64,000 nt of DNA from Caballeronia humi (GTDB lineage Bacteria; Pseudomonadota; Gammaproteobacteria; Burkholderiales; Burkholderiaceae). Numbering within the stretch: the first letter of the stretch is position 1; each line of letters starts with the position of its first letter. The notes under the pieces are model-generated. The model was not told where the DNA came from, did not search any database, and saw only the letters and a list, made by a program, of their open reading frames with translations. The position numbers and the translations under genes were made by a program. The stretch is from positions 1 through 64,000 of the forward strand of contig NZ_FCNW02000032.1 in NCBI RefSeq assembly GCF_001544475.1. The letters are read 5' to 3'. Below are positions 47,277 to 56,040 of the stretch, piece after piece.

Positions 47277-48556
47277 GCCTGCTCCATCATTGCGCGCCAT
47301 TGCTTGTAGGCTTCGCGCATGCCCGTTTCGTCGGTGGCGTGCGCGGTCTTCTCTCCGTTCGGAGCGGTCGTTTCGCGATTGAGTCCTCGGTTCACGAGAA
47401 TCGGTACGTCGGGGCCCGCGTGTGAGCCGCGCTGCACGCGCTCCCAGGCTTCCGCATCGTCGGGGCTGCCGAAGCCGAACGGGCCCTGGAAGTGTTCGTG
47501 AATGCGAAGACGCACGCGATTCGCTTCCTCCGGGCCGCCGTCCATTGCAAGTGCCACGTGGCGAATCTCGGTCTCTTCCGCCGAGATCGGACGCAGCACG
47601 CGGAAGAACGCCATCGAAAGCGCGAGATTCGGAAAGAGGTTCAGGTTGAAGCCGACGCCCATCAGCGAGCGCACGATGCGGCGCACTTCTTCCGGCGTGT
47701 GCTTCTCCGAGAGTTGTGCGGCGAGCTCGTTGAAGCGCTCGGGCAGCGGCGCGCCGTCGTCCTTGTCCAGATCGACGATCTCGGGCACGAGCACCGCGAG
47801 GCTATGGCCGTTGCCGAGCGAGCGGCAGAACGCGTCTTCGCTCGTCATGAAGCTCGTGATGGCGGCGGCGGTTTCATCGTCGATGGATTTCATCCACGAC
47901 TTGTGCACAACGGGAAAGTGATACAGGTCCGTCGTGTTCTCCAGTTGAATCTTCCAGTTGCCCTTGAACTTGAACTTGTGCTCACCGTTGGCCTTGATCG
48001 GATAGCCCGCGCCTTGTTTCATGAAGAGATCGATCCACGGCTTCGCGCCGCCGAGAAAATCTTCGAGCGGTTCGATCGTTTCGTTGAAGCTCGCGAAGAT
48101 CAAGCCTTGATAGACGCCGACGCGCAGCTTCTTGAGCGGCAGATCGCCTTTCTCGCAGACGCCTTCGTAGCCGTCGCCATAGGGCAGCGCGCGCAGCGTG
48201 CCGTCGAGCGCGTAAGACCAGCTATGGTAGGGACACGTGAAGCCCTTGGCGTTGCCCTTGTGCTCTTCGCAGACAGTCGCGCCACGATGGCGGCAGCGGT
48301 TTTGCAGCACGTTCACCGCGCCGGTCTTGTCGCGCACGACGATCACCGGCTGGCGGCCGATGGTCGTCGTCACGAAGTCGCCGGGCTTCGGCAATTCGCT
48401 TTCGTGCGCGACCCAGATCCACGTCTTGTAGAAGATGCGGTCGAGTTCGGCTTCGAACAGATCGCGGTCGTAGTAGAGCGAGGGCGCGATGCGGTCGGCC
48501 TCTGCGCGCCTGCCGAGCGCGCTCGTATCGATGGTTTGGTAAGTGGGCGTACTCAT
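47273..48556 (-). CDS. iacC: Rieske ring-hydroxylating dioxygenase alpha subunit, iacC-like
   Basis: The 427-residue catalytic subunit has a Rieske [2Fe-2S] site at Cys88, His90, Cys108 and His111 (CRHRGATVC, CPYHSW). The mononuclear iron site has Asp210, His213 and His218 (TTDLYHFPVVHKSW). It is expected to dioxygenate the aromatic ring of the opened, anthranilate-like intermediate to give catechol. Electrons come from the IacF-like reductase. The start at 48556 (MSTPTYQT) is taken; an ATG at 48601 with a GAGAGG box is an alternative. It is divergent from the LysR gene. Confidence 0.9.
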   Translation of the reverse strand: MSTPTYQTIDTSALGRRAEADRIAPSLYYDRDLFEAELDRIFYKTWIWVAHESELPKPGDFVTTTIGRQPVIVVRDKTGAVNVLQNRCRHRGATVCEEHKGNAKGFTCPYHSWSYALDGTLRALPYGDGYEGVCEKGDLPLKKLRVGVYQGLIFASFNETIEPLEDFLGGAKPWIDLFMKQGAGYPIKANGEHKFKFKGNWKIQLENTTDLYHFPVVHKSWMKSIDDETAAAITSFMTSEDAFCRSLGNGHSLAVLVPEIVDLDKDDGAPLPERFNELAAQLSEKHTPEEVRRIVRSLMGVGFNLNLFPNLALSMAFFRVLRPISAEETEIRHVALAMDGGPEEANRVRLRIHEHFQGPFGFGSPDDAEAWERVQRGSHAGPDVPILVNRGLNRETTAPNGEKTAHATDETGMREAYKQWRAMMEQA

Positions 48557-48619
48557 CTTCGATTTGGGGGTAGGTTGATCGGCGCAACACGAGGACGACA
48601 TGTTCAGCACATCCTCTCG

Positions 48620-48649
48620 TTGACATCAGTCTCGCTTTGCGAAGATCAT
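48620..48649 (+). promoter_or_regulatory. candidate promoter of the iac LysR gene
   Basis: TTGACA at 48620-48625 and GATCAT at 48644-48649, 18 bases apart, form a plausible sigma-70 promoter reading toward the LysR gene. The 14-base motif at 48655-48668 lies at the expected transcription start. Confidence 0.4.
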
Positions 48650-48654
48650 GCGTC

Positions 48655-48668
48655 AAATCGATTAAAAA
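48655..48668. promoter_or_regulatory. candidate regulatory motif A, copy 1
   Basis: AAATCGATTAAAAA is found here, between the divergent iacC and LysR genes, and again identically at 50679-50692 upstream of iacF. Both are in intergenic regions of an otherwise GC-rich genome, so a shared operator of the iac genes is possible. Confidence 0.45.
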
Positions 48669-48711
48669 ACGGGTAGTGAATAAGCCCGGCCGATATCTCG
48701 AAGAGTTCGCC

Positions 48712-49632
48712 ATGACATCCATCGACCACGTCGATCTCAATCTGTTGCGCGTTTTTCAGGCCATCGTGGAAGAGCGCAGTCTCACGAAAGCGGGTGAGCG
48801 CCTGGCGTTGTCGCAGCCGGCGGTCAGCTATTCGCTGGGACGCTTGCGCACCTTGTTCGACGATCCGCTCTTCATCCGCACGCGCTCCGGTATGCAGCCG
48901 ACGCCGGTTGCATTGGAACTCGCGGAAATCGTCGGGCGCGCACTCGATACCGTGCGCGAAGCGTTGCGTTACGCAGAGCGTTTCGACGCAACGACGAGCA
49001 CGCGCACGTTTCGTCTTTCACTTTCGGATGCGGGTGAGATGGCGTATTTGCCCGCGATATGCGCGGCGCTGCACGACGCCGCGCCGCGCGTGAAGCTCGT
49101 CGTCGAGCCGTTGCCCGTGGAGGAAATCGAAGAGGCGCTGCGTTCCAGCCGGCTCGACTTCGCCATCGGCAATCTGCCCTCGCTGTTGCCGCGCACGCGT
49201 CATGCTCTGCTATTTGAAGAGGCGTATGTGTGCATGACGCGCAAACGCAAGGGCTTGCCTGCTGGCAACACGCTTAGCCTCGATCAGTTTCTCGCCGCGT
49301 CGCACCTACAGGTGCGCTCGATCGAACACAGTCATCATGCGCTCGACGATGCACTGCGCGCGCAGAGCGTCGGCCGCAACATATCGCTCGCGTTGCCGCA
49401 TTTCGTCGCGGTACCGGGTGTGCTGGCCGTGACGGATCTGTTTGCCACGCTGCCGGAAAGGCTCGCGCATATCCTCAATCGCGGCGACACGTTTCACATC
49501 TATGCGCTACCGGTAGCGCTGCCGAAAGCCGCCGTGACGATGCACTGGCACGAGCACTTTCATGAAGACGAAGGCATCGCGTGGATGCGCGGTCTCATGA
49601 CCGACATCCTCGCAAGCTTCGAAAAGATGTGA
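48712..49632 (+). CDS. LysR-family regulator of the iac cluster
   Basis: The 306-residue LysR protein has helix-turn-helix DLNLLRVFQAIVEERSLTKA and SQPAVSYSLGRLRTLFDDP and a C-terminal effector domain. The SYSLGRLRxLFDDPLFIR pattern is that of the NodD/PcpR-like branch that senses aromatic compounds. The ATG at 48712 gives the family start. It diverges from iacC and is the likely activator of iac genes in response to IAA or an intermediate (inference). Confidence 0.88.
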   Translation: MTSIDHVDLNLLRVFQAIVEERSLTKAGERLALSQPAVSYSLGRLRTLFDDPLFIRTRSGMQPTPVALELAEIVGRALDTVREALRYAERFDATTSTRTFRLSLSDAGEMAYLPAICAALHDAAPRVKLVVEPLPVEEIEEALRSSRLDFAIGNLPSLLPRTRHALLFEEAYVCMTRKRKGLPAGNTLSLDQFLAASHLQVRSIEHSHHALDDALRAQSVGRNISLALPHFVAVPGVLAVTDLFATLPERLAHILNRGDTFHIYALPVALPKAAVTMHWHEHFHEDEGIAWMRGLMTDILASFEKM

Positions 49633-49645
49633 GCCCTAAGGCTCG

Positions 49646-50614
49646 TCAGAGGTCGAGCACGAGCACGGGAGAGCGCGAACGCGAAACGCAGCAGCAGATC
49701 ACGCTGTTGCTCGCGCGTTCGGCTTTGCTCAGACAATGATCGCGATGCTCGGGTTCGCCGCTGACCACATCGACCATGCACGTGCCGCATACACCTTCGC
49801 CGCAGGATGTATCGACTTCGATGCCGATGGAGGCGAGCGCATCCACGATCGAAGTCTTTGCATCGACGCGAACGGTTTTTCCGCTGCTCGCGAGCTTGAC
49901 GTCGAAGCTTTCGAGCGGGGCATCGGCGGCGGTGACAGGCTCCGCTTTGAAGCGCTCAAGATGAATGGCATCGGCGGACAAGCGCTTCTCCGCGCGTTCG
50001 ACCACGCGATCCATGAACGGCGCCGGACCGCACGTGTAGACGTGCGCGCCGGTGCTTGCTTCGCGCAGGCAGGCATCGAGTGCCGCTGACAGGTCCTCGC
50101 GCTGCACGCCGAAGTGCAGCCTCACGTGGCGGTCGAACGGTGCTTGCGTGAGCAGCGTCATGAAGGCCGCATGACTCTCGCCGCGCGCGAAGTGGTGCAG
50201 CGTGAAGCGCGCGTTTCTTGCGACCAGCCGATACGCCATCGAAAGCAGCGGCGTGATGCCGATGCCCGCGCCGATCAAAATGTGCTCGCTTGCGTTTTCT
50301 TCCAGCCGGAACAGATTGCGTGGCGCGCCGATCGAAAGTTCGCTGCCGACGTTCACTTCGTCATGCAGCCAGCGCGATCCGCCGCGCGACTCTGCTTCCT
50401 TCTTGACCGCGAAGATTTGCGAGTCGCGGCACTCGGGGTCGCCGCACAACGAGTATTGACGCGTGATGCCCGCCGGACTCGTGACGTCGATATGCGCACC
50501 CGGCTCGTAGCGCTCGAACGGCAGGCCGTCGAGGCGCGAGATGCTGAATGACCGGACGCCGTGCGCTTCCTCGCGCAAGGCGTCCACCCGAACTCTGAGC
50601 GTTTGAGCTTGCAT
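49646..50614 (-). CDS. iacF: ferredoxin-NAD(P) reductase with plant-type [2Fe-2S], iacF-like
   Basis: The 322-residue protein has an N-terminal FAD/FMN domain (RQYSLCGDP), an NAD(P) domain (HILIGAGIGITPLLSMAY, TCGPAPFM) and a C-terminal ferredoxin domain. The [2Fe-2S] ligands are in DTSCGEGVCGTCMV and HCLSKAERA. It is of the phthalate dioxygenase reductase (VanB) type and delivers electrons to the IacCD oxygenase. It is convergent with the LysR gene, 13 bases apart. Two motifs upstream are shared with other iac promoters. Confidence 0.9.
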   Translation of the reverse strand: MQAQTLRVRVDALREEAHGVRSFSISRLDGLPFERYEPGAHIDVTSPAGITRQYSLCGDPECRDSQIFAVKKEAESRGGSRWLHDEVNVGSELSIGAPRNLFRLEENASEHILIGAGIGITPLLSMAYRLVARNARFTLHHFARGESHAAFMTLLTQAPFDRHVRLHFGVQREDLSAALDACLREASTGAHVYTCGPAPFMDRVVERAEKRLSADAIHLERFKAEPVTAADAPLESFDVKLASSGKTVRVDAKTSIVDALASIGIEVDTSCGEGVCGTCMVDVVSGEPEHRDHCLSKAERASNSVICCCVSRSRSPVLVLDL

Positions 50615-50678
50615 GATGCTTTCCAGTGCGTTGCTAAAGGACGATGCGCTGAGGTTAGCGTCGTCGTACGGATAAGGG

Positions 50679-50692
50679 AAATCGATTAAAAA
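50679..50692. promoter_or_regulatory. candidate regulatory motif A, copy 2
   Basis: AAATCGATTAAAAA, identical to 48655-48668, is 65 bases upstream of the iacF start. It lies beside motif B at 50703-50718. Confidence 0.45.
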
Positions 50693-50702
50693 TCGTGGGA
50701 CA

Positions 50703-50718
50703 TATCAGCGCGGTGGAT
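50703..50718. promoter_or_regulatory. candidate regulatory motif B, copy 1
   Basis: TATCAGCGCGGTGGAT lies 89 bases upstream of iacF, between iacF and the MFS stop. A 15-of-16 copy is found at 52213-52228 at nearly the same distance (82 bases) from the MFS start. Shared position and sequence suggest a common regulator. Confidence 0.5.
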
Positions 50719-52131
50719 TTATTGCGCGGTTTGCGGGGCGTTCGGCAGAGACGCTTGCGGTGCTTCGACGCTATCGGCGCTCACGCGCGCATGAAGCGCT
50801 TCGCGCTCTAGACTCGCACTGAACTGCCTGCATCCGAAGAAGAGCAGCAGGGCGGCGAGCAAGGTCGAAACTGCGTTCACGGCGGTCATCGAATGGCCGA
50901 CGGCGAGCGGCGAGCCAAACAGCTTGTCGGTGATAAGCGCGACGAGGGTCGTGCCAAGACCGAGACCGATCAGGTTCGAGACGAGCAGGAACAACGCCGA
51001 GACCTGCGCGCGGATCTGGTTGGGCGCGAGCATCTGCATTGCCGTGGCCGATGTGGGCAGCGGGAACGATGCGAAGAACATCGCCGCGACGAGCCATGCA
51101 AGCGAAGCACCAAGGCTCGTGGTCTGCGCGAACGCGATGGCGGGCAGGAACATGCAGGCAGCGCCGATGCAGGCTGCGCGCATCGGGGCATCGGCGTGGC
51201 CGCGGCGCAGCAGCCAGTCGCTCAACCAGCCGCCGCAGAACACGCCCGCCGTGTTCGCGACGAGCATCACCGTGCCGAGCGTGTAGCCCGCTTCGACCGG
51301 TGTGAGGCCGAAGCGGCGCATATAGAACGCGGGCGTCCAGCTCATGAGGCAGTAGAGCGCCATCGCATAGAAGGAGAAGCCCAGGTAATGGCAAGAGAAC
51401 GTCTTGCGATGCGCGCCGATGAAGCGCAGTGAATCGGTCATCGAGACGCGCTTCACCTGCCCTGCGCCATCTTGCGCGAGGCCTTTGCGTGCCGGGTCGC
51501 GTACGGTCAGCCTGAAGACGAGCGCAATCAGCAGCCCAGGCAAGCCGACGATGAAGAACGTGATCTGCCACGCGCGCACTTCGCCGAGCACGGGCAGCGT
51601 GAACGCGCTCGCGTGCTTCAGCAACGCGATCACATAACCGCCGACCAGAAACGCAATGCCGCCGCCGATGAATGAGCCGAGCGAGTAGATGCCCACCGCG
51701 CGTCCGAGCTTCGATTTCGGAAAGAGGTCCGCGAGCATCGAGTACGTTCCCGGCGAGAGCGCTGCCTCGCCCACGCCCACGCTCATGCGTGCGACGAACA
51801 TCTGCGCGAAGCTCTGGCTCGTGCCGCACGCGGCGGTCGCAATGCTCCACAGCGCGATGCCGCCCGCGATGATGCGCGGACGCGCGAAGCGGTCGGCGAG
51901 ATACGCGAGCGGCATGCCCATCACCGCATAGAAGAGCGAGAACGCGAAGCCGTGAAGCAGGCTGAATTGCGTATCGGTGAGATTGAGATCGCGCTTGATG
52001 GGCTCGATCATCAGCGCGAGGACCTGCCGGTCGATGAACGAGAACACATAAGCCAGCATGCAGATCAACACGACGTACCATTCGTAGGCGTAACGCTTGC
52101 CCACGGGCTTCACTGCGTTCGACGGGTTCAT
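50719..52131 (-). CDS. MFS transporter of the iac cluster
   Basis: The 470-residue protein has twelve predicted membrane helices and the MFS loop YLADRFARPR. It resembles the aromatic acid/spinster-like group (FIDRQVLALMIEPIKRDLNL). It probably imports IAA or a related aromatic acid across the inner membrane. A promoter motif shared with iacF lies upstream, which supports coregulation. It diverges from the AraC gene over a 349-base gap. Confidence 0.87.
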   Translation of the reverse strand: MNPSNAVKPVGKRYAYEWYVVLICMLAYVFSFIDRQVLALMIEPIKRDLNLTDTQFSLLHGFAFSLFYAVMGMPLAYLADRFARPRIIAGGIALWSIATAACGTSQSFAQMFVARMSVGVGEAALSPGTYSMLADLFPKSKLGRAVGIYSLGSFIGGGIAFLVGGYVIALLKHASAFTLPVLGEVRAWQITFFIVGLPGLLIALVFRLTVRDPARKGLAQDGAGQVKRVSMTDSLRFIGAHRKTFSCHYLGFSFYAMALYCLMSWTPAFYMRRFGLTPVEAGYTLGTVMLVANTAGVFCGGWLSDWLLRRGHADAPMRAACIGAACMFLPAIAFAQTTSLGASLAWLVAAMFFASFPLPTSATAMQMLAPNQIRAQVSALFLLVSNLIGLGLGTTLVALITDKLFGSPLAVGHSMTAVNAVSTLLAALLLFFGCRQFSASLEREALHARVSADSVEAPQASLPNAPQTAQ

Positions 52132-52180
52132 TCCTTGTCTCCGGTATGGGGCGTGGGAGGCAGTGTCGAGTTGTCGGATA

Positions 52181-52199
52181 TCGGCGTCAAATTCGCCGA
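52181..52199. promoter_or_regulatory. inverted repeat upstream of MFS gene
   Basis: TCGGCG and CGCCGA are perfectly inverted around a 7-base centre, with the outer T and A in a T-N-A dyad of LysR-site type. It is 50 bases upstream of the MFS start. Confidence 0.4.
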
Positions 52200-52212
52200 A
52201 ATGCAGGGCGCT

Positions 52213-52228
52213 TATCAGTGCGGTGGAT
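52213..52228. promoter_or_regulatory. candidate regulatory motif B, copy 2
   Basis: TATCAGTGCGGTGGAT differs at one base from copy 1 at 50703-50718 and lies 82 bases upstream of the MFS start. Confidence 0.5.
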
Positions 52229-52480
52229 ATTCGCTCGCTTATTGGTTGATTTGCCTTCTCTAACGCGTGGTCGCAGAATTGCGTCCATCAACAGGCGTTG
52301 AACTTGCCTATACACGCTCACGCACATTTTGCAATCGTGCATTATTGGTATTGCGCGCAAACCCTAATACAAAGCAAAATTTACAAGCTTGACGCTACGA
52401 AATATAAAAACTCAATGATTCGTCGCGTCGATGCGCTAAAGAAGAAGCCGTCTGACGCGACGCGCATTGCTGGAGAACGC

Positions 52481-53422
52481 ATGTACGTCAATTACGAAAC
52501 TTTCGAGGATGCCGACCGGCACGCGCATGCGCTGTCCGGCTGGGATCAACGCTACGACCAGGTCGGCGAGGGCGTTTTTCGCAGCACCGTCAAGCAGGTT
52601 TCAGCAGGCGGCGTGCAGGTTTTTCAGGAATCCGCGAACGTTCGTGTCGTTCAGCGCGGACAATTGCCGCCGGGCCGCGCCACGTTCGGCCTCGCGCTCT
52701 CCGGTGGTGCGCCGTTCTCGTTTCAGGGCGTGAAGGTCGATCAAAGCGCGCTCATCTTCAGCGACGGCGCCGAGGAATTCCTGCTTCATACACCGCCGCA
52801 CATGTCGCTGCTCGGCATCGCCGTCGATACGGATTTGCTCGAATCGTTGGCCGACGTGCAAGGCTTCGACTTCCCGCGCGACGCGCACGCCCAGCAAGTC
52901 CTGAGTATTCCGGCCGCAGCGGGCGCGCGGGTGGGACGGCGCATCGTGGAGGCCGTCGAAGCGGCGCTCGCGAGGCCCTTGGAACATGTGGGCCCCGATG
53001 CGGAACGGCGCTTTGCCAACACCGTCACAGAGAGCATTCTGGAACTTCTGATGTTCCATGTGCCGGATCGGGAGGATCGGCTCACGCACGCGTGCCGCTC
53101 CGAGATCGTTCAGCGCAGCCATGAGCTCGTACTGTCGCGGCCTGAGCAGCCCGTCTCCGTGATGGATCTGTGCGTGGCGCTGCGTGTGAGCCGGCGCACG
53201 ATACAGAACAGCTTTCAGTCCGTCACGCAGATGAACCCTGTCGCGTATCTTCGCGCGGTACGTCTTGCACAGGTTCGGCGGCTTCTCATCGCGACATCGC
53301 AACAGGAAGTTCCGGTACGCGAAGCCGCCATGCGCTGGGGATTTTCGAACCTTGGCCACTTCGCGAGCGATTACAAAAGCCATTTCGGCGAGCTTCCTTC
53401 GCAGACCTTGCGCGCTCGTTAA
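52481..53422 (+). CDS. AraC-family transcriptional regulator
   Basis: The 313-residue protein has an N-terminal ligand-binding region and a C-terminal double helix-turn-helix (SVMDLCVALRVSRRTIQNSF, NPVAYLRAVRLAQVRRLLIA, then WGFSNLGHFASDYKSHFGEL). It belongs to the EutR/FeaR-like branch often found beside amine-degradation genes. The ATG at 52481 has a GGAG box 6 bases before it, so it is preferred. It lies directly upstream of the aau operon and is its probable activator in response to an amine. Confidence 0.88.
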   Translation: MYVNYETFEDADRHAHALSGWDQRYDQVGEGVFRSTVKQVSAGGVQVFQESANVRVVQRGQLPPGRATFGLALSGGAPFSFQGVKVDQSALIFSDGAEEFLLHTPPHMSLLGIAVDTDLLESLADVQGFDFPRDAHAQQVLSIPAAAGARVGRRIVEAVEAALARPLEHVGPDAERRFANTVTESILELLMFHVPDREDRLTHACRSEIVQRSHELVLSRPEQPVSVMDLCVALRVSRRTIQNSFQSVTQMNPVAYLRAVRLAQVRRLLIATSQQEVPVREAAMRWGFSNLGHFASDYKSHFGELPSQTLRAR

Positions 53423-53611
53423 CCCGTATTAAATCCCCTTAAAACAAGCGTTTTCCTGCTTTCCGGCGGCTGTATTCGCACGCCTTCCGAAAGCGCCTGT
53501 CTGCGCGCTTTCGACTACTCCAAATCGGCACGCACGGGTTGCCGGTTCCGAAGTGCTCTTTTTTATTGACCTCTTTAGAGTCGGTTCGACGATAAACGAG
53601 GAGGAGCACAC

Positions 53612-54781
53612 ATGAAGCATCGACGGAGGGCCGCTGCGACGGCGGCCGCGATATTGGCCTTGACGTACGGATTGCTCGCGAGCCAATCGCAAGCGATCGC
53701 CGCGGAAAAGCCGGAAGAACTCACCATAGCGAAGCTGCCCGCGTACAGCCCGCATCGCGTTTTCGTGACGGACGTCTCGTTCGGCAGCATGACCGATGCG
53801 CGCGTTCACGTGTTCGATGCGGACGCCGGACGTTTCCTGGGCCAGATCGATGCGGGCTTCGCGCCGGGCTTCGCCGTGTCGCCGGATCACAAGACCAGCT
53901 ACGTGGCGACGACATACTTCGCGCGCGGCGGACACGGCGAGCGCACCGACGTGGTCGAGATCATCGACAACACGACGCTCGACGTCACCGGCGAAATCGT
54001 GATTCCGCCCAAGCACGCGCAAGCCGTGCCGACGCCCTACAACACGACGCTTTCCGTCGATGGCAGCCGCCTCTACGTATCGAACATCACGCCTTCGACC
54101 TCGGTCACGGTGATCGACACGGCGACGAAGAAAGTCCTCAGCGAAATCGACACGGACGCCTGCGTGCTCGCGTACCCGAGCGGCAACGACCGGTTCACGT
54201 CGCTCTGCGAAAGCGGCAAGGCATTGACCGTGAAGCTCGATACAGCTGGCAAGGAAGCGAGCCGCCAATTGTCCGAAGCCTTCATCGATGTCGATCACGA
54301 CCCGGCCTTCGTCAACGGCGTACGCAACGGCCAGGGCTACGTGTTCACCACGTTCAACGGTAACGTTCGCAGCGCTGATTTCTCCGGCGACAAGGCGGTC
54401 TTCGGTGAGTCCTGGTCGTTGGTCGGCGCGGCCGATCGCAAGGCGGGCTGGCGTCCGGGCGGCTTGCAGCAAACGGCACTGCACGCGAAGAACCATCGTC
54501 TGTATGTGGCGATGCATCAGGGCGCGGACGGTTCGCACAAGGACCCCGCCACCGAGATCTGGGTCTTCGATACCGAGAGCAAGAAGCGCGTTGCGCGCTG
54601 GAAGCTCGCCAAGCAGAAGATCGATCCGTTTCTCTCTATCGAAGTCAGCGCGGACGAAAAGCCGTTGCTCTACGGCCTCACGCCGACTTCGGATCTCGTC
54701 GTGATGGATGCGGCCACCGGCAAGTTGCGTCACGTGAGCAAGCAGTTAGGCACCACGTCCACGCTGATCGTCAATCCCTGA
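53612..54781 (+). CDS. aauB: aromatic amine dehydrogenase large (beta-propeller) subunit
   Basis: The 389-residue periplasmic protein has a signal peptide (MKHRRRAAATAAAILALTYG) and a seven-bladed propeller as in the large subunit of TTQ amine dehydrogenases (HRVFVTDVSFGSMTDARVHV, AGFAPGFAVSPDHKTSYVAT, LYVSNITPSTSVTVIDT). It pairs with the AauA small subunit. GAGGAGG precedes the ATG. It is the first of the set aauB-E-D-A. The aromatic rather than methylamine type is inferred from the gene set without mauFG and from the surrounding aromatic genes. Confidence 0.9.
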   Translation: MKHRRRAAATAAAILALTYGLLASQSQAIAAEKPEELTIAKLPAYSPHRVFVTDVSFGSMTDARVHVFDADAGRFLGQIDAGFAPGFAVSPDHKTSYVATTYFARGGHGERTDVVEIIDNTTLDVTGEIVIPPKHAQAVPTPYNTTLSVDGSRLYVSNITPSTSVTVIDTATKKVLSEIDTDACVLAYPSGNDRFTSLCESGKALTVKLDTAGKEASRQLSEAFIDVDHDPAFVNGVRNGQGYVFTTFNGNVRSADFSGDKAVFGESWSLVGAADRKAGWRPGGLQQTALHAKNHRLYVAMHQGADGSHKDPATEIWVFDTESKKRVARWKLAKQKIDPFLSIEVSADEKPLLYGLTPTSDLVVMDAATGKLRHVSKQLGTTSTLIVNP

Positions 54782-54790
54782 GGTGACGCC

Positions 54791-55348
54791 ATGATCGATC
54801 CTGTTGTTCTCATGGTGTGCATCGCGCTCGCGGCGATCATCGCGCTGTCGAGCGCGGCGCCGAAATGGCGTGAGCCGTCGCGCTTTCGCGAGTCGCTGGA
54901 GGCGTTTGCGCTGCTGCCTTCATTTGCAGTCGCGCCTCTGTCTTACCTGTTGCCGGTGCTCGAAGCGGCGGGCGCCATCGGCCTCTTGTTCGCCGGTACG
55001 CGCACGCCGAGCGCCTGCATGTTGATCGTGGTCTTCAGCGGCTTTGCGTTGGCGCTCGCGATCAACGTATGGCGCGGGCATACCGATATCGATTGCGGTT
55101 GCTCGGGACTCTTCGCCTCTCAGGCTGACAAGACCGCGCCCAAGTCTATCGGCTGGTGGCACGCGGGTCGCGCGGCGGTGCTCGCGTTGCTCGTGGCAAG
55201 CACCCTGATGCCATCGACGGGCCGCTCGCTCGTCTGGTTCGACTACGTCAGTGCAGGCGCCTGCACGCTCTTCGCCGTCGCTGCGTGGTTCACGCTCGAC
55301 GTGCTGCTTGTCAATCTTCCCAAGCTTGATTCTCTGAGGAATTCATGA
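54791..55348 (+). CDS. aauE: MauE/AauE membrane protein for amine dehydrogenase maturation
   Basis: The 185-residue protein has four or five membrane segments and the MauE hallmarks DIDCGCSGLF and PKSIGWWHAGRAA. MauE and MauD are needed for export, folding and disulfide formation of the small subunit in the periplasm. It starts 9 bases after aauB and overlaps the aauD start by four bases. Confidence 0.9.
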   Translation: MIDPVVLMVCIALAAIIALSSAAPKWREPSRFRESLEAFALLPSFAVAPLSYLLPVLEAAGAIGLLFAGTRTPSACMLIVVFSGFALALAINVWRGHTDIDCGCSGLFASQADKTAPKSIGWWHAGRAAVLALLVASTLMPSTGRSLVWFDYVSAGACTLFAVAAWFTLDVLLVNLPKLDSLRNS

Positions 55349-56001
55349 TGCAAACCACCCTGATGATTTCGGCCGCGCTCTCGTGGGCCGCACTTCTCGC
55401 GCTCGGCGCGATCTGTCTCGCTCTCGTTCGCCAAGTCGGGATTCTCTACGAACGCATGATGCCCGCGGGCGCGCTGATGATCGATAAAGGCCCGGCTGTC
55501 GGCACGATCGCACCGACGTTCGAATTGCTGGACATCGCGGAACGTCCGGTGAAAGTCGGCGGTCTCTCCGCGCAAAAACGCAACACGCTGGTGTTCTTCC
55601 TCTCGCCGACGTGCCCCGTCTGCAAGAAGCTGCTGCCGCTTCTCCCTTCAATCCAGGCGCGCGAAAACGCGACCGACATCGTGCTTGCAAGCGATGGCGA
55701 CATCACCGAACACGCGGCGTTCTATCGCAAGACGGGTCTCTCCAGGTATCCGTATGTGCTGTCGCAGGAACTGGGGCTCACCTATCAGATCGGCAAGCTG
55801 CCTTACGCGGTACTGCTCGACGACGAAGGCAAGGTGCGCGCAAAGGGTCTCGTCAATACGCGTGAGCATCTGGAAAGTCTGTTTGAAGCGAAGGAGCGTG
55901 GCGTCGCTTCGTTGCAGGAGTTCGTGCACGGAAAGCAGGACCACCACGAACATCATGACCATCACGAAGGCCACGAAGCGCATGCCGGGCAGCACGCCTG
56001 A
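55345..56001 (+). CDS. aauD: MauD/AauD thioredoxin-like disulfide protein
   Basis: The 218-residue protein has an N-terminal membrane anchor and a TlpA/thioredoxin-like domain with the redox pair CPVCKKLLP. It probably forms or shuffles the six disulfides of the small subunit. The last twenty-odd residues form a histidine-rich tail (HHEHHDHHEGHEAHAGQH), an unusual addition that may bind metal. It lies between aauE and aauA in the usual order. Confidence 0.9.
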   Translation: MMQTTLMISAALSWAALLALGAICLALVRQVGILYERMMPAGALMIDKGPAVGTIAPTFELLDIAERPVKVGGLSAQKRNTLVFFLSPTCPVCKKLLPLLPSIQARENATDIVLASDGDITEHAAFYRKTGLSRYPYVLSQELGLTYQIGKLPYAVLLDDEGKVRAKGLVNTREHLESLFEAKERGVASLQEFVHGKQDHHEHHDHHEGHEAHAGQHA

Positions 56002-56040
56002 AGCGGCACAACAATCATTCAATCGAACAGGTGAGCGTCC

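Larger units (their letters stand above)
52132..52480. other. divergent regulatory gap between the MFS and AraC genes
   Basis: The 349-base gap holds motif B copy 2 (52213-52228) and an inverted repeat TCGGCG-N7-CGCCGA at 52181-52199, both on the MFS side. The AraC side is AT-rich. No protein gene is credible here; an in-frame ATG at 52298 would add 61 residues without homology to the AraC protein. Confidence 0.5.

Noticed and set aside
50719-52131. Giving the MFS gene the name iacT
   Set aside because: Location and the shared motif fit, but several unrelated transporters have been named in iac clusters and the sequence alone does not decide.
53566-53596. TTGACC ... GATAAA promoter for aauB
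   Set aside because: The transcription start would fall inside the Shine-Dalgarno of aauB, so the pair is probably accidental.
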